This document shows, in pieces, positions 16,758 through 25,326 of a DNA stretch of 64,000 bases. Under the pieces are notes generated by a model, which worked only from the letters and a program-made list of their open reading frames with translations, made no database searches and had not been told where the DNA came from. Positions within the stretch are counted from its first letter, which is position 1, and the number at the start of each line of letters is the position of its first letter. The DNA is from Streptomyces sp. NBC_00234 (GTDB lineage: Bacteria > Actinomycetota > Actinomycetes > Streptomycetales > Streptomycetaceae): positions 2,232,001-2,296,000 of the forward strand of contig NZ_CP108101.1 in assembly GCF_036195325.1 (NCBI RefSeq). The letters are read 5' to 3'. Made by a program: the position numbers and the translations under genes.

Positions 16758-17960
16758 GTGGAACTGACTCTGCTCGGCACCGGAGCCCCCGACGGGCTGC
16801 CGCGGCCCGACTGTCCCTGCGCCGCCTGCGCGTCCGCCCGTGGTGCGCGGACGCGGGCCGCGACCTCCCTGCTGGTCGACGACGCGCTGCTGCTCGACCT
16901 CACTCCGGGGGCCGTGTTCGCCGCCGCCCGCGCCGGGCATTCGCTCACCGCCGTACGCCAGGTCCTGCTGACCCATCCCCACGACGGGCCCGCGCTGGAA
17001 CTGCCCGACGGGCTGCCGGCGGCCGGCCGGGTGCCGGACGGCCAGGAGCTGACGCTCATCAGCGGCCACCGGGTGCGGGCGGTGCCGATGGACGCTCCGG
17101 GGACCGGGTACGAGGTGACCTCACCGGAGGGCGAGCGGCTGCTGTACCTGCCGCCGGGCGCCGCTCCCAGCGGTCTCGTCGACCGTGCGGCGGAGCCGTA
17201 CGACATGGTGGTGGGCGATGTGATCGGGCGCCCCGACGCGGTGGCCAGGCTCCGGGCGGTCGAGGCGATCGGACCGACGACCGAGGTGATCGCCGTCCAC
17301 CTGGACCATGACGCACCGCCCGGAGAGCAGCTGGCGCGGCAGCTCGCGGCGGGCGGGGCGCGGGCCGTGCCGGACGGAACGACGCTGGTGGTGGGCGAGT
17401 ACCACGCCGTGCCCGACGTGCCGCGGCGCACGCTGGTGACCGGTGGCGCGCGGTCGGGCAAGTCGCTGGAGGCCGAGCGGCGGCTGGAGACCTTCCCCGA
17501 GGTCGTGTACGTGGCGACCGGCGGGCGCCGGGACGGGGACGCGGAGTGGGCGGCCCGGGTGGGGCTGCACCGGGAGCGCAGGCCCGCCGCGTGGCGTACC
17601 GAGGAGACCTGTGAGCTGACCGAGCTGCTCACGGCCGCCGGCCCCCCGCTGCTGATCGACTGCCTGTCGCTGTGGCTGACGGACGCGATGGACCGGGTGG
17701 GCGCGTGGGACGACGCGACGTGGACCGGGGGCGGCGAGGAGGCCCTGCGGGTACGGGTGGCGGAGCTGGTGAGCGCGGTGCGCGGCACCCGGCGGACCGT
17801 GGTGGCCGTGACCAACGAGGTGGGCTCGGGCGTGGTCCCGGCGACGGCCTCCGGGCGGCGCTTCCGGGACGAGCTGGGACGGCTGAACGCCGCGTTCGCC
17901 GCCGAGTGCGAGCACGTGCTGCTGGTGGTGGCGGGGCAGGCGCTGGTGCTGCGGGGGTGA
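16758..17960 (+). CDS. cobU: Adenosylcobinamide kinase/guanylyltransferase (CobU) fused to a PhnP-like MBL-fold domain
   Basis: 400 aa. The C-terminal half (about 228-400) is CobU, which phosphorylates adenosylcobinamide and then transfers GMP to it: P-loop TGGARSGKS, PEVVYVATGG, the LLIDCLSLWLTD segment and TNEVGSGVVP. The N-terminal 215 residues resemble PhnP-type metallo-beta-lactamase proteins: LTLLGTGAPDG, a Cys cluster CPCAACASARG, then LTHPHDGPAL where HxHxDH would be expected. The motif lost its later ligands, so this domain may be non-catalytic. GTG at 16758 has GGAGG 9 nt upstream. Followed by cobT. Confidence 0.9.
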   Translation: MELTLLGTGAPDGLPRPDCPCAACASARGARTRAATSLLVDDALLLDLTPGAVFAAARAGHSLTAVRQVLLTHPHDGPALELPDGLPAAGRVPDGQELTLISGHRVRAVPMDAPGTGYEVTSPEGERLLYLPPGAAPSGLVDRAAEPYDMVVGDVIGRPDAVARLRAVEAIGPTTEVIAVHLDHDAPPGEQLARQLAAGGARAVPDGTTLVVGEYHAVPDVPRRTLVTGGARSGKSLEAERRLETFPEVVYVATGGRRDGDAEWAARVGLHRERRPAAWRTEETCELTELLTAAGPPLLIDCLSLWLTDAMDRVGAWDDATWTGGGEEALRVRVAELVSAVRGTRRTVVAVTNEVGSGVVPATASGRRFRDELGRLNAAFAAECEHVLLVVAGQALVLRG

Positions 17961-18109
17961 GCGCCCGCGTCCGGGGTGGAGCCCGGTCCGGGGCGTGGCG
18001 GGCGGCCCATCGCTGACGAAGCGTCAGAATCCTGCCGGGTACTGTTCCGTCCGGGAGCCCGCCGCCGGGTTCCCGGCCATCACGTACCGACCCCGCGAGG
18101 CAGACCCCC

Positions 18110-19240
18110 GTGAATCTGGACGACTTCTCCGACCTGATCGAACGCCCCGACGGCGGCGTACGGCGCGATGCCGAGGAACGACGGGAGCGGCTGATCGTGC
18201 CGCCCGGGGCCCTCGGCCGCCTCGACGAGCTGGGGGAATGGCTCTCGGCCGCCCAGCAGGCCGTACCGGTCAAGCCGGTCGACCGGCCGCGCGTCGTCGT
18301 CTTCGCCGCGGATCACGGAGTCGCGGAGCTGGGCGTCTCCGGCCGCGCGGCGGGCAGCACGCACGAGCTCGTCCGGGCCACGCTGGACGGCGCGAGCCCC
18401 GTCGCCGTACTGGCCCGGCGCTTCTCGGTGCCCGTCCGGATCGTCGACGCCGGCCTGGACTGCGATCCGGAGCTGCTCCCCGAGTCCGTCGTACGGCACC
18501 GGGTGCGGCGGGGCAGCGGGCGCATCGACATCGAGGACGCGATGACCGTCGAGGAGGCCGAGCAGGCCGTCCGGCTGGGCATGGCGATCGCCGACGAGGA
18601 GGCCGACTCCGGCACGGATCTGGTGGTGCTCGGCGATCTGAGCGTCGGCGGGACCACGGCGGCCTCCACCCTGATCGCGGCGCTGTGCGGCACGGACGCC
18701 TCGGTGGTCACCGGTCGCGGCGGCGCCGGGATCGACGACCTGGCCTGGATGCGCAAGTGCGCCGCGATCCGCGACTCGCTGCGTCGGGCACGGCCGGTGC
18801 TGGGCGACCAGGTGGAGCTGCTGGCTGCGGTCGGCGGCGCCGATCTGGCGGCGATGACGGGCTTCCTGCTGCAGAGCGCGGTCCGCCGGATGCCGGTGAT
18901 CCTCGACGGCGTCGTCGGGGCGGCCTGCGCCCTGGTGGCGCAGCGGGCCGCTTTCCGGGCGCCGGACTGGTGGCTGGCCGGTCAGGCGAGCGGGGAGCCG
19001 GCGCAGGCCAAGGCGCTGGACCGCATGGCGCTCACTCCGCTGCTCGACCACGGTGTCACCGTGGGCGGTGGCAGCGGGGCGCTCCTCGCCCTCCCGCTCG
19101 TCCAGGCCGCCGCGGCGCTCGCGGCGGAACTGCCCGAGCGCGCGCCGGACGAGGCCGCGGACCCGGAGGACGCCGAGGACGCCGAGGACTCCGAGGACGC
19201 CGACGAGAAGGCCGTGGACGGGGCCGGGGCGAGCGGCTGA
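18110..19240 (+). CDS. cobT: Nicotinate-nucleotide--dimethylbenzimidazole phosphoribosyltransferase
   Basis: 376 aa. It makes alpha-ribazole phosphate, the lower-ligand precursor of cobalamin. Family signatures: VVVFAADHGVAELG near residue 65, GDLSVGGTTAASTL in the middle and GGGSGALLALPLVQAA at the end of the fold. The C-terminal 30 residues are an acidic extension encoded by four 9-bp repeats (19166-19201) and are not part of the enzyme fold. It starts at GTG 18110, 149 bp after cobU. Dimethylbenzimidazole synthesis genes are not in the window. Confidence 0.95.
   Translation: MNLDDFSDLIERPDGGVRRDAEERRERLIVPPGALGRLDELGEWLSAAQQAVPVKPVDRPRVVVFAADHGVAELGVSGRAAGSTHELVRATLDGASPVAVLARRFSVPVRIVDAGLDCDPELLPESVVRHRVRRGSGRIDIEDAMTVEEAEQAVRLGMAIADEEADSGTDLVVLGDLSVGGTTAASTLIAALCGTDASVVTGRGGAGIDDLAWMRKCAAIRDSLRRARPVLGDQVELLAAVGGADLAAMTGFLLQSAVRRMPVILDGVVGAACALVAQRAAFRAPDWWLAGQASGEPAQAKALDRMALTPLLDHGVTVGGGSGALLALPLVQAAAALAAELPERAPDEAADPEDAEDAEDSEDADEKAVDGAGASG
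19166..19201 (+). repeat. Four tandem 9-bp repeats inside cobT
   Basis: GAGGACGCC is repeated four times, one copy with TCC as its last codon, encoding Glu-Asp-Ala/Ser units in the disordered tail of CobT. Copy number could vary between strains without disturbing the frame. Confidence 0.8.
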
Positions 19241-19253
19241 TCCGCCCCGGTGG

Positions 19254-20015
19254 TCAGGGCTTCCGTTCGGGGACCGCGACCCGGTCGGGAGCACCACCGA
19301 TGAGGTCCTGGAACTTGCGGCGCGGGCCCGCCCAGCGCACGTCGTGGTGGTAGGCGCGCAGTACCGCCCGGGATCTCGCCCGGTGCCTGTTCCGGTAGAA
19401 GCGCTTCGCCCAGGGAGAGGTCGGCCGGGCCAGCCTGATCGCGCCCACCAGGGCGACGAACGGGATGAGCGCGCCGAGGACCGCCATCCGCAACTTGCCC
19501 TTGAACAGGGCGATCAGCACGAAGCAGAAGTTGACGACGAGCGTCAGGACGATATTCAGCCTGCCCTGCTGCTCGTCGTCGCTCAGCTCGTTGACCCCGA
19601 GCGGCGAGAAGCCGGCCAGGAAGAGCCCCACGAGCGAGGCGGTGAGGACGACGACCTCGACGCTCTGGCGGCCCTCTTCGGTCCAGTAGACGTCGTCCAG
19701 GTGCAGGATCAGCGCGAACTCGTCGAGCACGAGACCGGCGCCCACACCGAAGACCACCGCCCAGATCGCCGCTCCGCCGCCCTCCCGTCCGCTGGCCACC
19801 GCGCCGAAGCCGCCAACCACGGTGAGCACCACACCCGGCACCACGTGGTGAATGTGCACCCCGCCCGGCGTGACGTTGCGGAACGGACCCTTCCCCGCCC
19901 GGATCATCCGGGTGATCATGCGGGTGATTCCGAACGTCAGCACGAAGGCGCTCAGGGCGAGGAGCGTCGGAAGCTTGCCCGGCTCGACGATGTTCTGATC
20001 AAACCAGTGACCCAT
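19254..20015 (-). CDS. Polytopic membrane protein of unknown function
   Basis: 253 aa with about six hydrophobic segments (residues roughly 14-33, 53-70, 77-97, 118-137, 150-168 and 174-192) and a basic cytoplasmic C-terminus (RFYRNRHRARSRAVLRAYHH). The first half has the sequence GGVHIHHVVPG. I know it only as a conserved Streptomyces integral membrane protein. ATG at 20015 (MGHWFDQN) has GGGAG about 10 nt upstream. It sits inverted between cobT and cobS and converges on cobT with a 13-bp gap, so it splits the cobalamin genes into two transcription units. Confidence 0.8.
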   Translation of the reverse strand: MGHWFDQNIVEPGKLPTLLALSAFVLTFGITRMITRMIRAGKGPFRNVTPGGVHIHHVVPGVVLTVVGGFGAVASGREGGGAAIWAVVFGVGAGLVLDEFALILHLDDVYWTEEGRQSVEVVVLTASLVGLFLAGFSPLGVNELSDDEQQGRLNIVLTLVVNFCFVLIALFKGKLRMAVLGALIPFVALVGAIRLARPTSPWAKRFYRNRHRARSRAVLRAYHHDVRWAGPRRKFQDLIGGAPDRVAVPERKP

Positions 20016-20102
20016 GCCACCCACTCCCGATAAGTCACCTCCGTCGCTTTTGCAACGATTCGGCCAATCTATCGGTGGCGGACACCCGCTAGCCTGCGCG
20101 CG

Positions 20103-20879
20103 GTGACCTCCCTCAACAGCCACGGCATACGTTTCGCCTTCGGCACCTTGACCGTGCTCCCCGTCCGCGTCACCCGCTGGGACCGTGAATCGGCCCGCGC
20201 CGGGATGCTCCGCGCCCCGCTCGCCGGGCTCGTGGTGGGCCTGCTCGCCGCCGTGCCGGGCACGCTGTCGCTGCTGCTGGGCTCGGGGCCGCTGCTCGCG
20301 GCGGTCGCCTCCGCGGCCCTCCCCGCGGTCCTCACCCGCGGCCTGCACCTGGACGGCCTCGCGGACACCGCGGACGGCCTCGGCAGCGCGAAGCCGGCCG
20401 AGGAAGCGCTGCGCATCATGAAGCAGTCGGACATTGGCCCGTTCGGTGTCATCACGCTGCTGTTCGTGCTGCTGGCCCAGGTCGCCGTCCTCTTCGAGCT
20501 GTACGGGCAGGGCTGGGCGTACGGAGCCGCGGGGACGGTCGTGGCCGCCGTCGCCGCCCGGCTGGCGCTCACCCTGGCATCCCGTCAGGGTGTCCCGCCG
20601 GCCCGGCCCGAGGGCCTGGGAGCGGTGGTGGCGGGCACGGTCCCCCTGCGCGGCGCCGTGATCGTGACGGTCCTGTCCCTCGCGGTCTGCGCGGGTACGG
20701 GAGCCCTGCTGGGCGGGTACGGGGCCGTGCACCACGCCCTGGCCGTAGCGATCGCACTCGGCGTCGCCCAGCTGCTGCTGCGGCACTGCGTGCGGCGCTT
20801 CGGCGGGGTGACCGGGGACGTGTTCGGCGCGCTGGAGGAGACGGCCGCCACGGCCGCCCTGGTGGTGCTGGCGCTCTAG
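20103..20879 (+). CDS. cobS: Adenosylcobinamide-GDP ribazoletransferase (cobalamin synthase)
   Basis: 258-aa integral membrane enzyme that joins adenosylcobinamide-GDP to alpha-ribazole, the last assembly step of cobalamin. Family marks: FAFGTLTVLPV at the N-terminus, the acidic DGLADTADGLG motif for magnesium near residue 82, KQSDIGPFGV, and several membrane helices through the rest. The product of CobU and that of CobT are its two substrates. It is divergent from the membrane-protein gene. No cobalamin riboswitch is visible before it. Confidence 0.94.
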   Translation: MTSLNSHGIRFAFGTLTVLPVRVTRWDRESARAGMLRAPLAGLVVGLLAAVPGTLSLLLGSGPLLAAVASAALPAVLTRGLHLDGLADTADGLGSAKPAEEALRIMKQSDIGPFGVITLLFVLLAQVAVLFELYGQGWAYGAAGTVVAAVAARLALTLASRQGVPPARPEGLGAVVAGTVPLRGAVIVTVLSLAVCAGTGALLGGYGAVHHALAVAIALGVAQLLLRHCVRRFGGVTGDVFGALEETAATAALVVLAL

Positions 20880-20895
20880 GTCGTGCCGTCAGGCC

Positions 20896-21744
20896 CTAGC
20901 TGCCGGCTGCGCAGGTCTTGCGCCAGGGGTCGAGCGCGTACTCCTTGCGCAGGGAACTCAGCTTCAGCCGCCGGGACTCGGCGCAGAACCGGGCCAGTTC
21001 CAGCTCGTACTCCGCGTGGAAGACCGCCTTGCCCGCCTCGATGAACGGGGTGACGGCCTCGCACTCCTCGTACTGGGCGCACTGCTCGTTGACCGCGAAG
21101 TCGAAGTCCGGCTCCAGCTGCGGGATCTGGTCCAGGTCGTTCTTGAGACCGACGGCGAGGCCGTGCCGGTGGGCGATGCGGGCGATCAGCCGGTTGTAGC
21201 GCAGCTGGTCGGCGGCGTCGAGGGCGAAGCCGGTGCGGTTGCGGTAGCCGTCCATGTTGTCGGGCTCCACCGCGTCGAAGCCCTTCTTCGCGCACATCGC
21301 GATCCGGGCCTCCATCAGCGGCTCCAGGACGTCGGTACGGCGGATGTCGAGCCAGCGCTCACCCTTCCAGCCGTTGCCCTTGCCGAGCACGGACGCGGGG
21401 AACTTCTCCGCGTCCGGACGGAACTCCTCCCAGGCACCGGTGGAGAGGTAGCAGATGACCTTGCGGTCCCTGCGGTGCAGGTCCGCCACGGCCGCCGCGC
21501 TGTTCTCGAAGCCGTCGATGTCGTAGACCGGCGCGTCCACCGAGGGGTCCAGCCGGCCGGAGAGCTGCCACTGCCAGTCGAGACCGGGCTCCGGGCGCCA
21601 GTGGGCCCCCGGGCTCGTCCCGGCGGCCGGGGCAGGGGACGGCGGCCCCGAGGTGCAGGCCGTGAGCAGAACCAACAGAATCGGTACGGCGGCGGACAGC
21701 GGCGCCCACGGCCCCGTACCGCGAACCCGGCCCTGCCACCGCAT
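20896..21744 (-). CDS. GH114-like lipoprotein (endo-alpha-1,4-polygalactosaminidase family)
   Basis: 282 aa. Lipoprotein signal peptide (ILLVLLTAC, lipobox Cys about residue 30), short Pro/Ala linker, then a TIM-barrel-like domain: WQWQLSGRLD, DIDGFENSAA, KVICYLSTGAWEEFRPD, FDAVEPDNMDGYRN and GLKNDLDQ. These match the GH114/TM1410-like family, where the known activity is cleavage of alpha-1,4-linked galactosamine polymers. The acidic residues in EPDNMDG and the preceding DGFE are the likely active-site positions. It would be anchored outside the membrane and could act on a cell-surface or biofilm aminosugar polymer; substrate not known here. Confidence 0.85.
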   Translation of the reverse strand: MRWQGRVRGTGPWAPLSAAVPILLVLLTACTSGPPSPAPAAGTSPGAHWRPEPGLDWQWQLSGRLDPSVDAPVYDIDGFENSAAAVADLHRRDRKVICYLSTGAWEEFRPDAEKFPASVLGKGNGWKGERWLDIRRTDVLEPLMEARIAMCAKKGFDAVEPDNMDGYRNRTGFALDAADQLRYNRLIARIAHRHGLAVGLKNDLDQIPQLEPDFDFAVNEQCAQYEECEAVTPFIEAGKAVFHAEYELELARFCAESRRLKLSSLRKEYALDPWRKTCAAGS

Positions 21745-21995
21745 CGTTCTCCCCCACGCTCGTACCGGTACCCGGCAACGACCCTACTGGCGCCGCCCCT
21801 TCCCGCCCGACCGGGGCGACGGGCAGGCGGCCGTACACCCGGGCGGGGCCCGGGACGGCCCGCCGCTGTGAGCCAACAGGAAAGGCGCGCGTAGGCTCAT
21901 TCCCGGCACATTGCGGCGGCGTCTACGATGCGCCGGGCACGGTCGGCCCACCCCTCGACCGAAACAGAACTCAACGGAAGCGAGATTTCACCACC

Positions 21996-23537
21996 GTGAC
22001 TGCTCTCACTCTCAGCACTGCCGGTGCGGCGACGCTGCGCGCCGACGCACTCGTCGTCGGCGTCGCGAAGGGCGCCAAGGGTCCGGTGCTCGCACCCGGC
22101 GCCGAGGCCGTGGACAAGGCGTTCGACGGAAAGCTCGCCACCGTCCTGGAGACCCTGGGCGCCTCCGGTGCCGAGGGCGAGGTGACCAAGCTCCACGCGC
22201 CGTCCGGCCTCAAGTCCCCGGTCGTCATCGCGGTCGGGCTCGGCCCGGTCCCGGACAAGGACGACGCGTACGACCCCGAGGCACTGCGCCGGGCCGCCGG
22301 CTCCGCCGCGCGCGCCCTGGCCGGTTCGAAGAAGGCCGGCTTCGCGCTGCCCGTCGAGTCCGCCGAGGACGCCGGCGCCGTCGCCGAGGGCGCGCTCCTG
22401 GGCGCGTACGCCTTCACCGCCTACCAGGGCGGCGAGAACAAGCTCGCCCCCAAGGGCGCCAAGAACAACGGCCCGAAGCTGCCCCTCGCCGAGGTGGCCC
22501 TGATCGGTGCCAAGCCGCGCGACAAGGCGTTCAAGGCCGCAGCCGAGCGCGCCACCGCGCTCGTCGAGGAGATCAACCGCGCCCGCGACCTGATCAACAC
22601 CCCGCCGAACGACCTGTACCCCGAGTCCTTCGCCGCCGTGGCCACCGCCGCCGGCAAGGAGCACGGCATCAAGGTGCAGGTCCTCGACGAGAAGGCGCTC
22701 GTGAAGGGCGGCTTCGGCGGCCTGCTGGGCGTCGGTCAGGGCTCGGCCCACGGCCCCCGTCTGGTGAAGCTCGCCTACACGCACCCCAAGGCGGAGAAGA
22801 CCCTGGCCCTGGTCGGCAAGGGCATCACCTACGACTCGGGCGGCATCTCGCTCAAGCCGGCCGGCCACAACGAGACGATGAAGTGCGACATGAGCGGCGC
22901 CGCCGCCGTGTTCGCCGCCGTCGTCACCGCGGCCCGTCTCGGCCTCCGGGTCAACGTGACCGGCTGGCTCGCGCTCGCCGAGAACATGCCGTCCGGCAAC
23001 GCCACCCGCCCGGGTGACGTGCTGCGCATGTACAGCGGCAAGACCGTCGAGGTCCTCAACACGGACGCCGAGGGCCGCCTCGTCCTCGCCGACGCGCTGA
23101 CCCGCGCCTCCGAGGAGAACCCGGACGCGATCGTCGACGTCGCCACGCTGACCGGCGCCATGGTGCTCGCCCTGGGCAACCGCACCTTCGGCATCATGGC
23201 GAACGACGACGCCTTCCGTACCTCCATCCACGAGATCGCCGAGGAGGTCGGTGAGGCTTCCTGGCCGATGCCGCTCCCCGCCGACCTGCGCAAGGGCATG
23301 GACTCCCCGACCGCCGACATCGCCAACATGGGCGAGCGGATGGGCGGCGGCCTGGTGGCCGGTCTGTTCCTGCAGGAGTTCGTGGGCGAGGGCATCGCCT
23401 GGGCGCACCTGGACATCGCGGGCCCGGCCTTCCACGAGGGCGCGCCGTACGGCTACACGCCCAAGGGCGGCACCGGATCCGCGGTCCGCACCCTGGTCGC
23501 GCTGGCGGAGCACACCGCCGCCGGCGACCTCGGCTGA
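21996..23537 (+). CDS. pepA: Leucyl aminopeptidase (M17)
   Basis: 513-aa cytoplasmic hexameric aminopeptidase that trims N-terminal residues from peptides. Metal and catalytic residues are visible in GKGITYDSGGISLKP, NETMKCDMSGAAAV and the family signature NTDAEGRLVLADAL. The N-terminal domain (1-170) is Ala/Lys-rich as in other actinobacterial members. The start is GTG 21996. In some bacteria this protein also binds DNA at recombination sites; nothing here indicates that role. Confidence 0.97.
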   Translation: MTALTLSTAGAATLRADALVVGVAKGAKGPVLAPGAEAVDKAFDGKLATVLETLGASGAEGEVTKLHAPSGLKSPVVIAVGLGPVPDKDDAYDPEALRRAAGSAARALAGSKKAGFALPVESAEDAGAVAEGALLGAYAFTAYQGGENKLAPKGAKNNGPKLPLAEVALIGAKPRDKAFKAAAERATALVEEINRARDLINTPPNDLYPESFAAVATAAGKEHGIKVQVLDEKALVKGGFGGLLGVGQGSAHGPRLVKLAYTHPKAEKTLALVGKGITYDSGGISLKPAGHNETMKCDMSGAAAVFAAVVTAARLGLRVNVTGWLALAENMPSGNATRPGDVLRMYSGKTVEVLNTDAEGRLVLADALTRASEENPDAIVDVATLTGAMVLALGNRTFGIMANDDAFRTSIHEIAEEVGEASWPMPLPADLRKGMDSPTADIANMGERMGGGLVAGLFLQEFVGEGIAWAHLDIAGPAFHEGAPYGYTPKGGTGSAVRTLVALAEHTAAGDLG

Positions 23538-23556
23538 GCGAGTCCTTCGTGACGTC

Positions 23557-23580
23557 GGCCCCGGGCATACGTCCGGGGCC
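23557..23580 (+). terminator. Hairpin after pepA
   Basis: GGCCCCGG (23557-23564) pairs with CCGGGGCC (23573-23580) over an 8-nt loop, 20 bp after the pepA stop. Confidence 0.55.
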
Positions 23581-23877
23581 GTACGCGTTCACGCCAGTGG
23601 CCCCGATCAGGCAGTAACGCTTGCCCTCGTACGGTTTCCCGCGCAACGAAATCCGTATGTGTGTACGCAGTAGTAACCCCCGGAGGCGGCTGATCATCCG
23701 CCTCCGACCCGGGCCCCGCGTCCCGCCCACCGTCAACAAGTGCGAAGATGGGTTCTCGGCAGGACAGGGCCCCCACCACAGGGCCGAATAACAAAAGCGG
23801 CCGAACACCAGCCGACCGGCCGGTCACACCCCAGCGACGGGGCCCGGCGTACGGCGCACATGCATGGAGGACGTGAC
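23581..23877. other. Non-coding region upstream of lpdA
   Basis: No gene is seen. The region contains a second hairpin, CGGAGGCGG (23681-23689) with CCGCCTCCG (23698-23706), whose loop is centred on TGATCA, and should hold the lpdA promoter. A strong GGAGG ribosome-binding site (23866-23870) precedes lpdA. Confidence 0.5.
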
Positions 23878-25266
23878 GTGGCGAACGACGCCAGCACCGT
23901 TTTCGACCTAGTGATCCTCGGCGGTGGTAGCGGCGGTTACGCCGCGGCCCTGCGCGGAGCGCAGCTGGGTCTGGAAGTCGCCCTGATCGAGAAGGGCAAG
24001 GTCGGCGGCACCTGCCTGCACAACGGCTGCATTCCCACGAAGGCGCTGCTGCACGCCGGCGAGATCGCCGACCAGGCCCGCGAGGCCGGTCAGTTCGGCG
24101 TGAAGGCCACCTTCGAGGGCATCGACATCGAGGCCGTCCACAAGTACAAGGACGAGGTGATCTCGGGCCTGTACAAGGGTCTGCAGGGTCTCATCGCCTC
24201 GCGCAAGGTGCACTACATCGAGGGTGAGGGACGTCTCTCCTCCCCCACCTCCGTGGACGTCAACGGCGAGCGCATCACGGGCCGGCACGTCCTGCTGGCG
24301 ACCGGCTCCGTGCCGAAGTCGCTGCCGGGCCTGGAGATCGACGGCAACCGCGTCATCTCCTCGGACCACGCGCTGAAGCTGGACCGCGTACCGAAGTCCG
24401 CGATCATCCTGGGCGGCGGCGTGATCGGCGTCGAGTTCGCCTCGGCGTGGAAGTCCTTCGGCACCGACGTCACGATCATCGAGGGCCTGAAGCACCTGGT
24501 CCCGGTCGAGGACGAGAACAGCTCGAAGCTTCTTGAGCGCGCGTTCCGCAAGCGTGGCATCAAGTTCAACCTCGGCACCTTCTTCGACAAGGCCGAGTAC
24601 ACGCAGGACGGCGTCCGCGTGACCCTCGCCGACGGCAAGACCTTCGAGGCCGAGGTGCTTCTGGTCGCCATCGGCCGCGGCCCGGTCTCGCAGGGCCTGG
24701 GCTACGAGGAGGCCGGCGTCGCGATGGACCGCGGTTACGTCCTCGTCGACGAGTACATGCAGACCAACGTCCCGACCGTCTCGGCGGTGGGCGACCTGGC
24801 CCCGACCCTCCAGCTCGCCCACGTCGGCTTCGCCGAGGGCATCCTGGTGGCGGAGCGGCTGGCCGGTCTCAAGACGGTGCCGATCGACTACGACGGCGTG
24901 CCGAAGGTGACGTACTGCCACCCCGAGGTCGCCTCCGTCGGTATCTCCGAGGCCAAGGCCAAGGAGATCTACGGTGCGGACAAGGTCGTCGCCCTCAAGT
25001 ACAACCTCGCGGGCAACGGCAAGAGCAAGATCCTGAAGACCGCGGGCGAGATCAAGCTCGTCCAGGTCAAGGACGGTGCCGTGGTCGGCGTCCACATGGT
25101 CGGTGACCGTATGGGCGAGCAGGTCGGCGAAGCGCAGCTGATCTACAACTGGGAGGCGCTGCCCGCCGAGGTCGCGCAGCTCATCCACGCCCACCCGACG
25201 CAGAGCGAGGCGCTCGGCGAGGCTCACCTGGCCCTGGCCGGCAAGCCCCTCCACTCCCACGACTGA
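23878..25266 (+). CDS. lpdA: Dihydrolipoyl dehydrogenase (E3)
   Basis: 462-aa FAD enzyme that reoxidises dihydrolipoyl groups with NAD in the 2-oxoacid dehydrogenase complexes. It has the FAD fold GGGSGGYAA, the redox disulfide Cys46/Cys51 in GGTCLHNGC, the NAD fold GGGVIGVEFA and the C-terminal HAHPTQSE with the catalytic His-Glu pair. GTG at 23878 follows GGAGG by 7 nt. The sucB gene follows after 60 bp on the same strand. Confidence 0.97.
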   Translation: MANDASTVFDLVILGGGSGGYAAALRGAQLGLEVALIEKGKVGGTCLHNGCIPTKALLHAGEIADQAREAGQFGVKATFEGIDIEAVHKYKDEVISGLYKGLQGLIASRKVHYIEGEGRLSSPTSVDVNGERITGRHVLLATGSVPKSLPGLEIDGNRVISSDHALKLDRVPKSAIILGGGVIGVEFASAWKSFGTDVTIIEGLKHLVPVEDENSSKLLERAFRKRGIKFNLGTFFDKAEYTQDGVRVTLADGKTFEAEVLLVAIGRGPVSQGLGYEEAGVAMDRGYVLVDEYMQTNVPTVSAVGDLAPTLQLAHVGFAEGILVAERLAGLKTVPIDYDGVPKVTYCHPEVASVGISEAKAKEIYGADKVVALKYNLAGNGKSKILKTAGEIKLVQVKDGAVVGVHMVGDRMGEQVGEAQLIYNWEALPAEVAQLIHAHPTQSEALGEAHLALAGKPLHSHD

Positions 25267-25326
25267 TCAGTCGAACAGGCGCGACGACCGACCACTTCCG
25301 CACTTTCGTAAGGAGCAACTGAAACC

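Noticed and set aside
17960..20102. Cobalamin riboswitch near cobT or cobS
   Set aside because: The upstream regions are short and I could not find the B12-box or a conserved long leader; late cobalamin genes need not have one.
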